Shown: positions 11,874 through 25,589, counted from the first letter of the stretch. The stretch: DNA of 64,000 bases from Nepenthes gracilis (GCA_033239525.1 BSYO01000022.1:11666923-11730922), one strand, 5' to 3'. Numbers and translations: made by a program. The notes: generated from the sequence alone by a model not told the origin.

Positions 11874-12189
11874 TCGAGTTCATTACCACCCACATATCTA
11901 CATATACATTTATATAACTATATGATCTCTCTGATGGGTACTCTCTAATATATGTCATCTTCTACGCTATATGCGTCGTTTTATCATATGATTAGCTAGG
12001 GTAATTATCAGATCTCTTAGTTTCTAATTGCTAGTAACTGTTATTCTGTTCTATCTTCCTTGATGAACTGAAAAAGTTGTTATCTTTGTTTTTTGTTTTT
12101 AATTTTTTTATTTTTTCTTGTGTTATCAGTATAATTTTTTTTTTTTTTGTTTTCGTAGAATTAAATGCCTGCATTTGGGGTGTCTGCTG
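11860..12189 (+). other. LSH: Possible alternative 3' intron (11860-12158) and terminal exon (12159-12189)
   Basis: CCACCAG|GTGCAA at 11859/11860 is a good donor just before the annotated TGA. TTTTTTGTTTTCGTAG ending at 12158, after a long T tract, is a good acceptor. Joining them replaces the last four residues (GASC) by ELNACIWGVC and a stop at 12187-12189, giving a 205-residue isoform. Without splicing this stretch is 3' UTR. Only the splice signals support it. Confidence 0.4.
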
Positions 12190-13979
12190 AAAAAAACAAA
12201 AAGTACTGCTTTTTGCGAAACAAATAGTGATAGTAGCAGGGCCAGATGTGCCGATAGCCGACCCGTGCGTGGGATTGAGGTGGCTTCTCTTAGGGAATAT
12301 CTCTCATTTGAAAACAAAAAATATATATATATTTATATTAAATGAACAAAGAAGTAAACTCCTATTTATAAATGGATATATTTTTTCTTTATTTGGGATG
12401 CTTTATAAACTTTTAAAGTATAAAATCTTGTGTAATAAAACTACATTTCACATATATATTGAGTGAAAACAGATCTGATATCAGAACTCAATAACACTTA
12501 TCAATGGGACATCACTACCTTTTTGATGGGTTATGGTGTAGGGTTTGAATGCTCTACATTGAATATCAAGTTTGTAATTACATGATCTCGTTGGAGTTCT
12601 TTGTTCTTTAAGACTTATCAATGGGACTAATAATACGATGGGTCAAATTCACAACCAATTTCAAATTGGTCCAATTCAGATCCAGAATAGCTTTATTTTT
12701 TGTAGAGATAAAATTTAACAATATATTTTAAAGTTAAAATAGTTAAATTATAATTTTTTATTTAAAAATGAACGGTTGAGATCAAAATAAATAAATTGCT
12801 ACATTTTTTTAAATATGGATCCCCCTAAATGCCACCACCCATTAAAATAATGTAAGTGTTAGCCATAGACAGAGTTTGTTTATCAAATCTGAATTTTGAT
12901 ATTTTCTTTTCTGGACACACCGAAGCATTAATTTTTGAAAGTTGGGTAATTTTTATTCTTTCTTTTCTCGAGAAAATCAACCATAAAATGGTAATCTTTT
13001 AGAACGGGATGAGTTCATGGCAGATCGATCATACTTCGATCACTGAAATTGCATGTTATGGTGGAAAAGAGGTGAGCCACCACGCCTATGAATTTTAAAT
13101 CCCACGATGTCACTGTTATCGAAGGCGCTGTGATGCATATAAGAGTCACAGTTTTCCACGTTTATGTTACAGAGAGTTTCATTTCCTTTTCTTGCTATCT
13201 ATGCAAAGTATTCTTTTCTATCTTTTAGCTCAAAGCAAACTGATCTTGGCTGATATGAGGAACCCTAAATCGCATTAATGCGGCTGTTTAGACAAAATTA
13301 AATAGTTACTTGATTTTTTTATTTATAATTAAAAGAAATATTATCCTCAAATGTCTAATATTAATCAAATGATTATAATTTAAAAAAATTCTCTTTAAAT
13401 GAGGTAAAAACTTTGAATATATTTATTAGAAGATTACTGGTTAGTGAGTTTTGATATACAACAAGGTAGATAGTGAGTTACTATTGACTAAATATTTAAT
13501 AAATATTAACATTACAAAAATTATTATATATAATTTATATATATTAAAATATAAACCATTAAATTTTCATTTAAAATAAAAATAATGTCCTTGGAATTGC
13601 CACACAAATATAGTTAATTTTTACCATATATTGGAGTTGGTGGACCGGAATATTATTTTTTTATTTAAAACTAATTAATTTTAAAGGAAAACATTTATTT
13701 TTGATTTTAATCATCTAACAAAAATAATTTGGCATGATTTTCTATCAGCTCGTACATAAATTGCAGATAAATATGGTCGGGGGATAATTAATTTTCAGTT
13801 TTGTAAATAAATTAATAATTCGTTCATGGAAAATTATAATAGAATTTGTTCAGCTCCTGTCTTCTTCAGGCACTGATTCAACTGCTTTTTGAAGAGATAA
13901 ATCAAGTCCACTCACGTGACGGTCGATTTCTAAAATTATATAAATATAAATATATAACTAAAATAAAAAATAAACATGA

Positions 13980-14024
<45 letters not shown>

Positions 14025-14059
14025 TATTATTATTATTAATGATGGAATCGTAAATTTTT
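12190..14059. other. LSH 3' flank and AT-rich intergenic DNA
   Basis: No second gene was recognised. The word ACTTATCAATGGGAC occurs twice (about 12496 and 12615). The AAT/ATT microsatellite is listed separately. Confidence 0.4.
13982..14037. repeat. (AAT)n followed by (ATT)n, an inverted microsatellite
   Basis: About 14 AAT units run directly into about five ATT units, so the junction can fold into a hairpin. A solo LTR begins 28 bp downstream. Confidence 0.85.
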
Positions 14060-14064
14060 ATTAT

Positions 14065-15275
14065 TGATGCATACCTGGATTCGACTTCGAATAGATTCGG
14101 ATTCTTCTGGATGGTTTGAACCGGCCCGCTTCATCGAAGATTTAATTTTGCACACCACTAAAGCCGAACAAGAGGTCGGCGTTAACGGCGAAAAGTTGTC
14201 CACCGAAAATACTTGACGCTGCTCAAGAAATAAAATAGTCTTCAAAAGGAAGAAACTGAAAATAGAGAGAGAATTTGAGTGTTTGACTCAGATGTAAGAG
14301 AGACGTGAGGTCTTCTTGAATTTGGGAGGTGAGAAGGCAATAAACGACCGTGATGGCTCGCTTGTTGCCTTAGGGTTTTTGGAGAATGTGGGCGGCAGAG
14401 AAGGCAGATTTTCCTAAGCACACAATCGTCTTTCAGAAAGCGTAGGCGGTTTGAAGTGTTCAAGGAAGCAGGTGTCAATGCAAGTCTTGAAGAAAGTATC
14501 AATGAGAGCATCAATGAGAGCATGCCCTGAATAATGATTCAATGGCTTCTTTTGTAGTTGAGAAGACGATTCTCCTTCTTTGGAAGGAGTGATTGCCTTC
14601 TTGATTTGCTGGATGGTTTACCTTCTGGAGCTGATGTCAGTAGTCATGCTGATCGAGGTTGTTTCCTTGTGAGGCGGCCAACAAGCTTCCAAATTGGCTT
14701 CTTTCCTCCTCAGCATATTATCGTTGGAGTGCCTTGGTTGGCAAGGAATAAAGAAGATCTGGCGCTTTCCTTCTTTGAAGGGCGCCAATATTGTCAATAT
14801 CCTTTCTGGTGTAAATTGAGGTCGTGGAAGATGATTGAAAAGTTGTGGTTGGCCGTCTGATGAATGGTGGGCCCAAACGGAGTAGGCCAATTACTGTAGA
14901 AAGGCGTCATTTGGGCCCAATGTATAGAGCGCAGACGGTCAACGTCTGAGTTGACCGTCAGCGTGTTGGCCGCCTCCGTGGTAAACGAAGGGAGAGTAGT
15001 TAGCGATCAACTGATGGGCTGTCGGCCAGAATGGAATAGGCCTATCACTGTAGCAAAGCCTCTAAAGGCCCAATCGAGTTGCGCAAGGACGGTCAACATT
15101 GCGTTGACCGTTGGCGAGCAAGTTGGCCGCCAAGACGGTCAACGCCAACGTTGACCGTTTTGGGCTTCCCAATTCCTGGACCCGTCTTCTCACTTGGCCG
15201 TCAAAAATACTGACTGGCCTTCTTGGGCTCCCGTTGACCTTTCTTTAGGCCAGCCCATTATTGGTGTACCCATCA
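14065..15275 (-). mobile_element. Solo LTR, Tat-like family, exact TSD attat
   Basis: On the minus strand it begins TGATGGGTACACCAATAATG and ends GTATGCATCA, as do the LTRs of T2, T3 and the copy at 55037. attat flanks it at 14060-14064 and 15276-15280. 14935-15165 holds several GGTCAAC/GTTGACC inverted pairs. It has no interior, so it is the product of LTR-LTR recombination. Confidence 0.9.
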
Positions 15276-15280
15276 ATTAT

Positions 15281-15707
15281 AAAAACATAAATGTCGAGAA
15301 AAAAAACGAGCAAAAAACTAAAAATTGCAATATCAACACCCTACCAGCGAGGAAAGGCCGCACTTAGTATTCTAGACAATGAGATATAAGCCTTACATTT
15401 ACATTATTAGATACAATTTAAATTATTTAAATAATTTAGTTAAAATTTAATTTTAATTTTTTAAGAAAAAAATTACCTGAGTGGTTAAATTTAAATCCTA
15501 TAATTCTCAAATGTGGGCATGGTTGCAGCTTACTGCAAGGCGCAGCCCTCAAACGATTTTTTTTGGTAAGTAACAGCCCTCAAACGATGATAGTATTAAC
15601 CCTCGGACAAAAGCACTAAATGATATTGTACATATATTTATATTTCTAGATTATTTATTTTATTATTTATTTTATTTTAATAATCAAATAATGCGTTAAT
15701 CTTTTTA
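15281..15707. other. Intergenic
   Basis: AT-rich, with a short direct repeat AGCCCTCAAACGAT around 15546 and 15587. No gene was recognised. Confidence 0.4.
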
Positions 15708-15712
15708 AAAAG

Positions 15713-17401
15713 TGATATGTCGTTAGATTTAAATTATTGTACAAATTAGAGAGTTACCTGATATTCTATGGTGAGACGAATTGAGGTAGATCCAATCTCC
15801 ATATTCAATAACCTGAGTACTGCGCAATACAACTGAAAATAAGATGCTAGAGGATTTACGGGACCACTCATCGGTGTATTTTTTGATGTTCAAGTTAAAA
15901 ATCTTTTCATGAGAAAAGAAAAATAGATGATGTAAAGTGTGATGATGTGCGAATGAGAGGATTGAGAATGATATCAGAAGACTTGGTTCTGGCAGTTGTA
16001 CTCGACAAGAAGTGGCTTATAAATGATGACGGACGACTTGACTCCAGTAATTGCGCTCGACAAGGAGCGGCTTTCAAAAATAGAGAGAGTTTGCTTTGAG
16101 AATTAGCTACTTCGAGGGTTCTCTCTTGACAGGTTCGGTCTCCATCTCCGATAACTTAGATTATACCCAACACAACTGAAAATAAGAGGCTAGAAGATTC
16201 GTATAACTCACTCTTTAATATTTTATTTAACGTTCAAATTAGAAATTTTTTCACGAAGAATAAAAATTGATGATGTAAGGTGCGATGATATACGAATGAA
16301 GGGATTGAGAATGATATCGAAGGACTTAACTCTAGCAGTTACGCTAGACAGGAGGCAATTTGTAAGTGATGACAAAGAGTTTAACTTTGGTAGTTGCGCT
16401 CAACAGGGAGAGATTTTTAGATAGAGAGAGTTCGCTCTGGGAACTGGCTACCTAGAGGGTTCTCACTTGGTAAATTTGATCTCCATCACCAATAAATTGG
16501 GTCTTACGTAATACAACTGAAAATAATATGTTAAAGAATTGACGGGACTGACTTTTCAATATATTTTCTAACATTCAAGTTAAGAAGTTTTTCATGATAA
16601 AAGAAAGATTGATGATGTAAGGTGTGATGATATTTGGGTGAGGGAATTGAGAATGATATCAAAAGACCTGACTCTGGCGGTTGCGCTTAATAGAGATCAG
16701 TTTGTAAGTCATGATGGAGGGTTTGACTCTGGTGGTTCCACTCAACAGGGAGTGACTTTCAAAAAGAGAGAGTTTGCTTTGGGAATCGACTACTTTGAGG
16801 GTTCTCTCTTGGACAGGTGATGGTCAATATCATTCTTCTTTTTTCACCGGTAGGGGGAAAGGGTATTTCTAAGGTTGACATTGATTTTATATCCTTGGGC
16901 ACTAGGGCTAGTGACAATTGCCCTATGAGGATTCATTAAGCTGTCTGTGCGATAGTGGAAGTCGTCAATAACAGTTATCGTTTACAAGCGCGATTCTACG
17001 ATCATTAGTGGTCATTTCAGTACATTTACTAGATTACGACGGTAGTAGTGGCTAGCAACGATAATTATCCTTTTGGGGGCACTCGGGTAATCATGAGCCA
17101 CTTTCCTGACACATTGGCATGTTGCCTCTACTGTCATAGCAGGCGTTTTTCGCATGCGTATTATACTCTGATTGGGTTGTTGGCCGCTAAGTTGGAAGGC
17201 TTCTTGCGCCATAATTGGCTAATTCACAAGGGCTATCTATGAGGCCTACTTATTGACTTTTTTTGCCTGCCTATCATGAGTTGAGCTGCGGTTAGGCCTT
17301 TGAGCTTCGTGTCACACAAGACCCCGCTGGGCTTCAGCCCCGTGGGCACGCCGATAGACGGGCTCTTTTTCGAGTCGACCCATAAGATCATAAGACTCAT
17401 A
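15713..17401 (-). mobile_element. Solo LTR with an internal triplication
   Basis: The left end TGATATGTCGTTAGATTTAA matches the left end of the solo LTR at 21643 (TGATACATCATTAGATTTAA). The right end lies at GACTCATA (17401). Flanks aaaag (15708-15712) and aaaaa (17402-17406) agree in 4 of 5 bases, weak evidence in an A-rich context. It is 1689 bp against 996 bp for the 21643 copy. The excess is accounted for by two additional copies of a 342-bp unit. Confidence 0.7.
15791..16817. repeat. 342-bp tandem repeat, three copies
   Basis: Units 15791-16133, 16134-16476 and 16477-16817. The anchor AACTGAAAAT falls at 15831, 16174 and 16515. Each unit repeats in the same order an ATGATGTAA(A/G)GTG block, a GAATGATATC block and a GAGGGTTCTC block. 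The related LTR at 21643-22638 carries a single unit. Confidence 0.9.
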
Positions 17402-18350
17402 AAAAAAGAAATCAAAATTTAATTCTACTATCAATTATATGATACCCGCAATCAACAATGTTACAGTGGTGTTATTGCCACTAGTCCACGTCGCGGCTCC
17501 GCCGCTGCCGCCGCCACCGCCACCGCCACCGCCACGGCCGCCAAGTCACGTTTGCATCTCTCCAAATTGATATGGCTACTATCCAATATTCTTTCTAGTT
17601 TAATAAATTTTTGTGATTTGTTCACTTGGTAGTTTGCTTTATGATTCATATATATAATTCAATTCATCCTACAGTAATCGGATTAAATGTCTTAATAATA
17701 TCGTAGTGTGATAGGCGAATAAATCTTCATTCTCCCTCAAAATCGTCAAATAAAGGAGGGAATGTCTCATTTATTTCTCAGTAAATATCTTTCCGTAAAA
17801 AAGAAAAAGCTTTAATTTTTTAGTTGTTTCAAAAAACCCTCATCCCGCATTTTCTATATATTTGGTAATTTTAGAAATAATTATTAAAAATATATTATGT
17901 ACATAAATAAATATATGCGCTATATATACAATAAAAAATAAATCAAACATACTTCTAGCCATATAATTCAAGCATCGTTGGTAATTGAAAACTGAAAATA
18001 GTTAATAAAAAAGAAGGATCTTGTGACCTCTTTGGAACCTTTTCATCCTTTTATGGTTATATTAATCAATACACAAGTCTCATATACAAGTTATGTTAGT
18101 GACCCTTTTATTTTCTTCTTGGAATATCTTCATATTCCTCCCATTGAAGAATATAACTTCCACCATAAAGATAAAATTAGCACTGTACTAGTTATCTTTA
18201 ACTAAATACAATTTAATTCCTTTAATGTTTGAGAACATGAGGGTCGTCACTGATAAATTTGAGAATTCTAACAATTGTGTCATAAAAAAATTAAAATTTT
18301 TATAATTTTAAATGTCTATTTATTTAAAATAATACACAGTCTTCAAATGA
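17402..18350. other. Intergenic with a short GCC-rich repeat
   Basis: 17500-17536 is a CCGCCA-type microsatellite. The rest is AT-rich with no recognisable gene. Confidence 0.45.
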
Positions 18351-18355
18351 CTAAT

Positions 18356-20318
18356 TGTAATACCCAATTTCTATTTGATGTAATTGATATTATATGTTAT
18401 TTTGGAGTATTTTAAATGTATTAAAATAATGATATATTATAAAATTTTAAAAAATTCGGAGCAACAGCCGGTGCTTAAGGCGCACCCATCATGTGCCTGA
18501 GCCTTGAATCCAAAGTAGTGGCACTCAAGAGGCACCTAAGATAGTGTTTGAGCATCGAATTCCGAGAGCTAATGCGCAAGGCACACCTGAGTAGCTCTCG
18601 AGCGCCGTTTGGGTTATATAAGGCGAGGTGGTGTATTGTGCAATTGTTTTGCGTGGGAGAAGGAAGAGAGGAGAGAGAGAAGAGGAGAAAAAGGCGAGAG
18701 GAAGAAGAGAAAAGATAGATCAGAATATCTTTTTGTCAGATCTATTTGGTAGGAAGTTGAAGCAAATATCGTTACGCCTTATCCTTTGTCAGTTTTCGTA
18801 TTTGATAAGTTTTACTTTCGTTTTAAAGGTTTAATATTCATGTATTCTATTTGTATTTAGCGCGTTTGTTTTCTTTATACATGCACATTATTTTTACCCA
18901 TCGTTTGAGGGTTTTGTTTGAGATTTATAAATATTTGAGAGTTTTGTGTATTTTATGAAAAGATAAATAAATATTTGAGATAATATATTTATGTATAAAT
19001 ACATTTGTATGAAAAAAATTATGAAAACCTATATAGACCATACATTGGTATGCATGTATTGCTGCCTGGGGTTTGGGTCTTTACCTTTGTAATATATGAT
19101 ATGATTCGATTCAATATGTGATATGCGATCCTCTCTTAACAAAGAGAGTTTTGTTTCCTGACAGGAAAGGCTTTGTGACTCATTTTTTCATCGACAGAAG
19201 AAGGCTTTGTAATATGGATGACCATTTTTATTTGTATTTTATTGAGAATCATCATAATATAATTAATAAAATCAATATATTCCAACATATTAATATATCA
19301 AACAAATTTAAGGATTGTATCCAACGTTGTGGATCACAAAATATTATAAATATATTCATTGTCTACAGGAGAGTATATATGACAGCTCTACCCATGGATC
19401 TAAATAGTGGTTGATATGGCTCAACATTATTATGTGTAACCCTTTTTCAAATTAGTTATTAAGTATTTGGTTATTCGATTTATGCATGATTTGGATTCCA
19501 AGGTGTTTTCGGCATTGATTTGTATTGAGTTTCGTTTAAGATTCATAAATTTGCCACCAGTTGGGATGCAGTTGGTCTTGTACATTTCGATATATGATTT
19601 CATTGCAAAACATATTTCGTTATTATGTGATTTCGTTCTGAATTTTGTTTTGTTCGTATGTGATTTCGATTCAAATTATGTTTTCATTCAGATTGTCTTC
19701 GTTTGGGCTATTTTATGATTTCAATTATATGATTTTGTTTCGAATCACATTTCGTTCAAAGTACGTCTCTATCGGACTATATTTCGATTTGGATTATATT
19801 TTGAGTATGAGACTACATTCAACCTTTTTTTGGTGCGCATTTGAATTTGTGATTTTCATGTGTTTTGAATATGTTTATCACCCAACTTCCTAATTTTGGA
19901 CGCACGTGTTATCTTTCATATATATTGATATTTACTAAATTTTATACTCATGTTTTTTATTCTTATTCATTCTGATTATTTTTGGATTGGATTTGTATCA
20001 GATTTATTGTGGGTATTTGAGATTGGTCGGATATAGGCTTTTGAAGTTGTATGAGACAGTTGGATGATTGTGTATATCGAATATGTTGTGGTTGGTTTTG
20101 TCACTTCCCTCATGACATTGTGTAAAAGATTATTTGTTTTATTATTCAGATAGCTATCCGATAAGATCCTGTGTTGGGTAAAATTTATTATTATCATATT
20201 GGAATTATATGGTTTGTTAGTTTGTTACACCCGGGTTGGGATTTGTTATATTATTTTAAAATTTTAATTTTTTATGAGTCATAATTATTTAAACTTATTT
20301 TAATCCAAATTCGTGACA
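18356..20318 (+). mobile_element. Solo LTR, long-LTR gypsy-like, TSD ctaat/ctaaa
   Basis: Begins TGTAATACCC and ends TTCGTGACA. The flanks ctaat (18351-18355) and ctaaa (20319-20323) agree in 4 of 5 bases. GGTTATATAAGGC at 18610-18622 looks like the LTR's own TATA box. It is followed by a GA-rich tract (18656-18716), as in the LTRs at 5414, 27055 and 45830. It is collinear with 5414-7992. Frames of 60-98 codons inside it are fortuitous. Confidence 0.7.
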
Positions 20319-20323
20319 CTAAA

Positions 20324-21637
20324 ATTAAAAAGATAAATGAATAATAGTAGCTAACAAAAGCCCAATATTTGTGGGTGTGAGCTCAATCGACCCGACTCAA
20401 AAAGTCATTACTTAAAGTCACGTTATATTACGCCGGATTCAATAGCATATGCCAAGCATATATCTATAATTTGTACCGTATCTACTATTTTGTATCTAAC
20501 TTAGATGGGTAGGACACATCTATCAAATATAAACTTTACTAATCTACCCAATAAATTTGAGATAGGGAGGAAGTAAAAGAGTGAGTGAAATATAAAGTGG
20601 TAGATGGGTGCATTAAATAATCATATGCTCACGAAAATAAATGTTTGTCTGTTGTCGAAGCATGCATGTTTGCCTTAGGGCAAGGTCAGATGCCCTAATA
20701 AAAACTATAGTAATTAATAATGAGATAAAAGTGACCAAACATGCCACCTTTGTACTACTCATGCTTCCTTCTTTCTTTCCCTTTAATGAGGATAAAACCT
20801 AAAGGGCAAACAAAATTCTAGATATTAGGATAAAATATAGGATAAGTAAATATATATCAGATATTATCAAGATATTTACAGATGATATAATATTTATTTA
20901 TTTTCCTATTTTATATAGGATCGTTAGTATTAATAAATAGATAAAATATCATATTATTAAAACAATTATAAAGAGCAAAAGAAGAAGAATCTCATATATG
21001 TATATGAATGATAATATGAACGAGTTTTTTAAACACCCTTAGAGTATATTTTTAATAATTTAATATCCTATATATTTATTTATATAATCATACCCATAAA
21101 AAAATAAATAAATATTATTTATTAGATATATTTTTTGAATATTTGTCCATTTACATATTTGTGCCTCTCATTTTTAGGTCATAAAAAAATAGAATCCCCA
21201 AACTCCCAAAATCCGTACTTGTGTATCACCCTTTTCATTAGTCACTCTCGTTAATTTACTATACCACGTTAACATGTCATGTCTAAACAGTAAGACTATT
21301 TTGACCGTTTACTTTCTATGGTATTCTATTAACGAAATTTAAAATATGTGTTTGAAAAATAGTTTATAAATAAATCAATAATATGAAAATAGGATCATAG
21401 ATGATTTTATTTATTTAAAATAAAAATAAAAATAAAAATAAGTCTTCAAATTTTTTATAAAAGTGCATTGATTATTTTTCTAAATTTTTATCACAGCAAA
21501 TTAGACTTTTCTTATGTAAAAAATAACCACAACTATACAGTTTTCTTATTAATTCAATAGGTAAATATATCAACTCCAGACATGTTTCTATATATTCTAT
21601 GCATGATTGAAAATATTGGTATTGATCGTGACAAATC
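20324..21637. other. AT-rich intergenic
   Basis: No coding sequence, RNA or transposon end was recognised. Confidence 0.4.
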
Positions 21638-21642
21638 AGATG

Positions 21643-22638
21643 TGATACATCATTAGATTTAAATTGTTGAACAAATTAAGGAGTCGTCAAATTTGAATAT
21701 TTGACTGGAAGTGGATCTGATCTTTATTATCCAAAACTTAGATATTGCACATCACAATATACAAATGAGAGGTTGGAGGATATAGTATTTATTCTTCGAT
21801 ATATCTTTCAATATTTAAATCAATAGTCGTTATTCCACTTTGTCGAGAGAGATATGAGGGTGAGAAAAAAATGTATAAATGTAAGGATATTCAAGGATTG
21901 TGTGTAATATGAATAATTGGGCTCCGCTAGTGCACTCAATGGATGAACGATTTTTTATGCCGAAATCGCACTTGTAAAGGAGTGGCTTCCTGAGAGAGAG
22001 AGAGAGAGCTATACTCGTAGGAGAGTGGCTCCTTGAGGGGAATGTACCCATAGGAGAGTGTCTTTGTGAAAAGAGAGAGAAAATATGGTTGCACTTTGAA
22101 TATCTAAATACCCAAGTTTCGAGTGATCGATCCCCCATTTTTTGGGGAGAAAAAGATATATTTATAGAATGAACACTTGATTAGCTAACATTGGATTCTA
22201 CGGCTCTACAATTGTGAGTGGCCAACACCAGGCCCTATAGTTGTGGATGGTAGACACTACGATTTTGCACTTTTGAGAGAGCCGTCATCATGTTTCCACC
22301 ATCAACGCGTAGTGCCAGGCAATTAGGAGGGTGGCGAACTGGTAGCAACCACTTGCAACCCCTATCCTTACAATTATGAGGGATCATGAGCTGGCAGTGG
22401 TTACATAGGCTCATTCGCTGAGTTGTCACGGGCTGAACTATATCTATGAAGACCATAAAATGATTAACCCTAATGGCCCATATATTGTTGAACAGTTTGG
22501 GTCGAGTTGCTTAGGCCTATCACTGTGTATTTTGGTTATTGGGTTTGGAGGAATTCCTGTTGAACCACCGCTTCCTGTACCCCTTCTTACTTTTATAGGC
22601 TGGATTTTCGCCTAACCCATGGGTGACCATACCCATCA
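21643..22638 (-). mobile_element. Solo LTR, exact TSD agatg
   Basis: On the minus strand it begins TGATGGGTATGG and ends GATGTATCA. agatg flanks it at 21638-21642 and 22639-22643. It is related to 15713-17401, with one copy of the unit that is triplicated there. Confidence 0.88.
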
Positions 22639-22643
22639 AGATG

Positions 22644-24162
22644 ATATCTATTAATATTAAAATGTTATAAATTTTCTTTTATAAATTAGAACCTGTCAAA
22701 AGAATATCAATAAATATATCAGTTAATATTTTACAAAATAAATAATATTTTATTCAAATTATACTTTCTATTTATAACCTGGGTTCGGACAATTAGTCCA
22801 AATGACAAATATAACATATCTATTCATAGAGATTGCATGATTTAAAAAAATATATATCTTTTAGCTATTTTAAAGATATTATTAATAATATAAAATTTTA
22901 TTTAACTATAAAAATAACAAACTTATAAAAAAAATATATTAATAAATATTATGTTATTTAAAAATATTTTAAAATAATTAAAAAATAATTTATAAATATT
23001 TCTGAAAAAATTATGCGGAGGCCGCTATAATATTCAAAGACAGTACAATTGGTCTGCGGGGACAGCAGAGGAAGCACGGGCGGTGAAACAGGAAGGAGTG
23101 CTCAATAAAAACTTGTTGGAATTCAATTCAATTTTTCGTAACGTTTTTTATTTAACAAAAAACTCAATAAATTCGTCAAGACATTCATTAAAGATTAACG
23201 GCGTTCAATCCGTCATAAAAGAAGAGAGAAGTAATTCATTGCATAAAAATAAAAATATTTGCACTTATAAATAATCTAAAAGTCCAAAATTCATATAAAA
23301 AAAATAGCTAATTTTTTAATTATTTTAAATTATAGCAAAGCGGCCTTAGCACAGCATAGAACTTGCAAATCAATCTATAAGGCACGTCGAAGAAAAAAAG
23401 GCTCGGAAAGACAAGGAATCACTAGCAAAATGGGTCAGTCGAGACAGGCCGAAAGAAGACCTCGGATAAGTAGCCAATTAATACTATGGCTATTGAACCG
23501 ATCATGAATAGCAGAGTTTCTGAAGGATGATATTTTAATTATGTTTAGTGATGACAGTTAGATGGAATAGCCGGAGTCTGATCAAAAATGTTTATATTAC
23601 GTCCATTTCGAATAAAATAGACATTAGTTTTCAATGTTAGCCACGGAACAACATGCTCGACAGTTTTTATTGTCCAAAGTTGTGACACCCATCTGATAAC
23701 TGAGCCCTATTAATTATAAAGTCATAAACATTCAATTTTACTTAGAATTATTGCTTGGGGTTTTTATGTCTCTCTATTGAAAGAGTAGGAGGGTTAGTTC
23801 CTCCATAGTAGTACAATCATTTCACCATATAGAAGGGTTTGAATTGACCAAAATTATAAGTTTCCTACGGTCGGTGGCTGCATGTGTATTCTTTTAAGAC
23901 AAGGGGTAGTATGATTTGACGTGATTATTTATTTTAATATGGTTGTGATAGTTTTCACTTACTAGAAGGTGGGTAATCTAAATTTCTATGATCAGATTTT
24001 TTTGCTCTCTGTGAAATATCTTTTATTAACGAGAGCCTTTCTGTCTGATGAAAAATCGTGGGTGTCCACTAACCTCTATCATTATTCTCATTTTATTTGT
24101 AATTAATATTTTTTAAAGATGATAAATAATAAACATTGAAATAATATTTTGAAGTACTGTTT
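22644..24162. other. AT-rich intergenic
   Basis: 23000-23690 is less AT-rich, but no protein family could be recognised in any frame. Confidence 0.4.
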
Positions 24163-24167
24163 TATTT

Positions 24168-24917
24168 TGTTAGGTCTAGACAAAACTTAGTTCAGAGACA
24201 AGTCCAATTGTCATGAGGAGAAGGAAGAAGGCACAAATGCGAATGAAACACTTGTGAATCCAATTAGGATAATGGACCAATATTTCATGGACTACTAAAA
24301 TAAAGTTCAAGATGCCATAAAACTAAAGAGATTTGACCAAAATGAATGGGAACAACGTGTTGCCCAACTTGTAGTTTGTCCTTCACACTATTGTCGATGA
24401 ATTATTTATAACCGACACAATTAGTCACAATTATGTCAGTAACACCAGAAAGGTGTAACGCGACAACTGATTCAAAAGGTCAGTAATCGACTTGTCGTTC
24501 AGATCATATAAGAGACTCATCCAAACGAGAAATCCCATTTGAGGAACCACCTCCAAGGACTACTATAAATAACAATCATCTCTTCTTAAAAAGTGGATCA
24601 AAAAAAAGGAGAAAAAGGAGGAAAAGAGTTGATTTCTTAAAAATAAAAGAAACAAATGTTTAAGAGCATAGTCCTCCATTGCCCTCTTTCTTATTCCGTG
24701 AACTCTCACTCTCTTGCATTATCTTTTACTTTAACCCTTTATAACTTTCATTATTTGGTTTAAAAAAACTGATTTGAATATCAAAAGAGATCTATGGAGT
24801 AAGTCTCATCTTATTCAAAGTTTTTAATTTTTTTGTAGAGTATAACATTTAAGTTGAAGAGTTTAAAAGTTTTAATCAAAATTTCTTAGACCTAATCTAG
24901 ATCCAAGGGATGCATGA
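24168..24917 (+). repeat. T1 5' LTR
   Basis: Starts TGTTAGGTCTAG, ends GGGATGCATGA. It shares with 36870-37550 the ACGTGTTGCCCAACTT / ATGTGTTGCCCAACTT block, the ATTTGAGGAACCACCTCCAA block and the CTATAAATA promoter-like block. Downstream, GACACCTTCTATATGAATG fits a degenerate primer-binding region. Confidence 0.82.
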
Positions 24918-25589
24918 CGACACCTTCTATATGAATGAGTTGATTAATCTTGCTCATCACAAATATACGCACAAAGATCATTATATCATTAGCCATGATG
25001 AATACTTGTGCACATGGTTAATCCTGATTGCATCTTATGGATGGTAGTTGTCTAACTTTAGGATATGTCACAAATGCTTAAGTCCTTTTGGGACTAATTC
25101 GAGGACTAACCTTATTAAATGGAGGTCTCTTATCTTAAGCATTGACCTCAAAAAAGAGGTTGAAGAACAAAAAAATCCCTTCCAAGAAAATACAAGCCTA
25201 ACCTAAATCGCCAATGGTTCGGAAGGCACACTATTGTCGTGTTTCTTCTTGCTTAAAGGCCGCCATAGCTTTGGAGAAAGGGAAGAAATTCCTAAAAGAA
25301 TAAATCCCCAATGCATGAGGGATTTGGAACAATGTTCTCATCGAGAGGAGGGATCCTGTAGTAGTATCCCATGTGTCCTCTTAGCTAGATAGATACCTGG
25401 TGTATTTATTAATCATTTAGAATTGAAAATTTTTTTAAACGTAAAAAAAAAAAAAAATAACCTTTACAGCTGAAGTGGATAAAATAATAAAGAGAATAGA
25501 AAAGTGGGTTTTTTGGGCAAACCTTACTAACCAAATGACATAATTAGGTCGTAACCATTTTACCCTATAAATGAGAAGGCATTAGCTTA

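Noticed and set aside
11520..11925. Alternative frames over LSH exon 2 (both strands)
   Set aside because: GC-rich shadows of the ALOG exon; the ALOG frame has clear homology and correct splice phase.
15791..16817. CRISPR-like or gene-family tandem array
   Set aside because: Units of 342 bp have no spacers and no coding; they form a tandem repeat inside an LTR.
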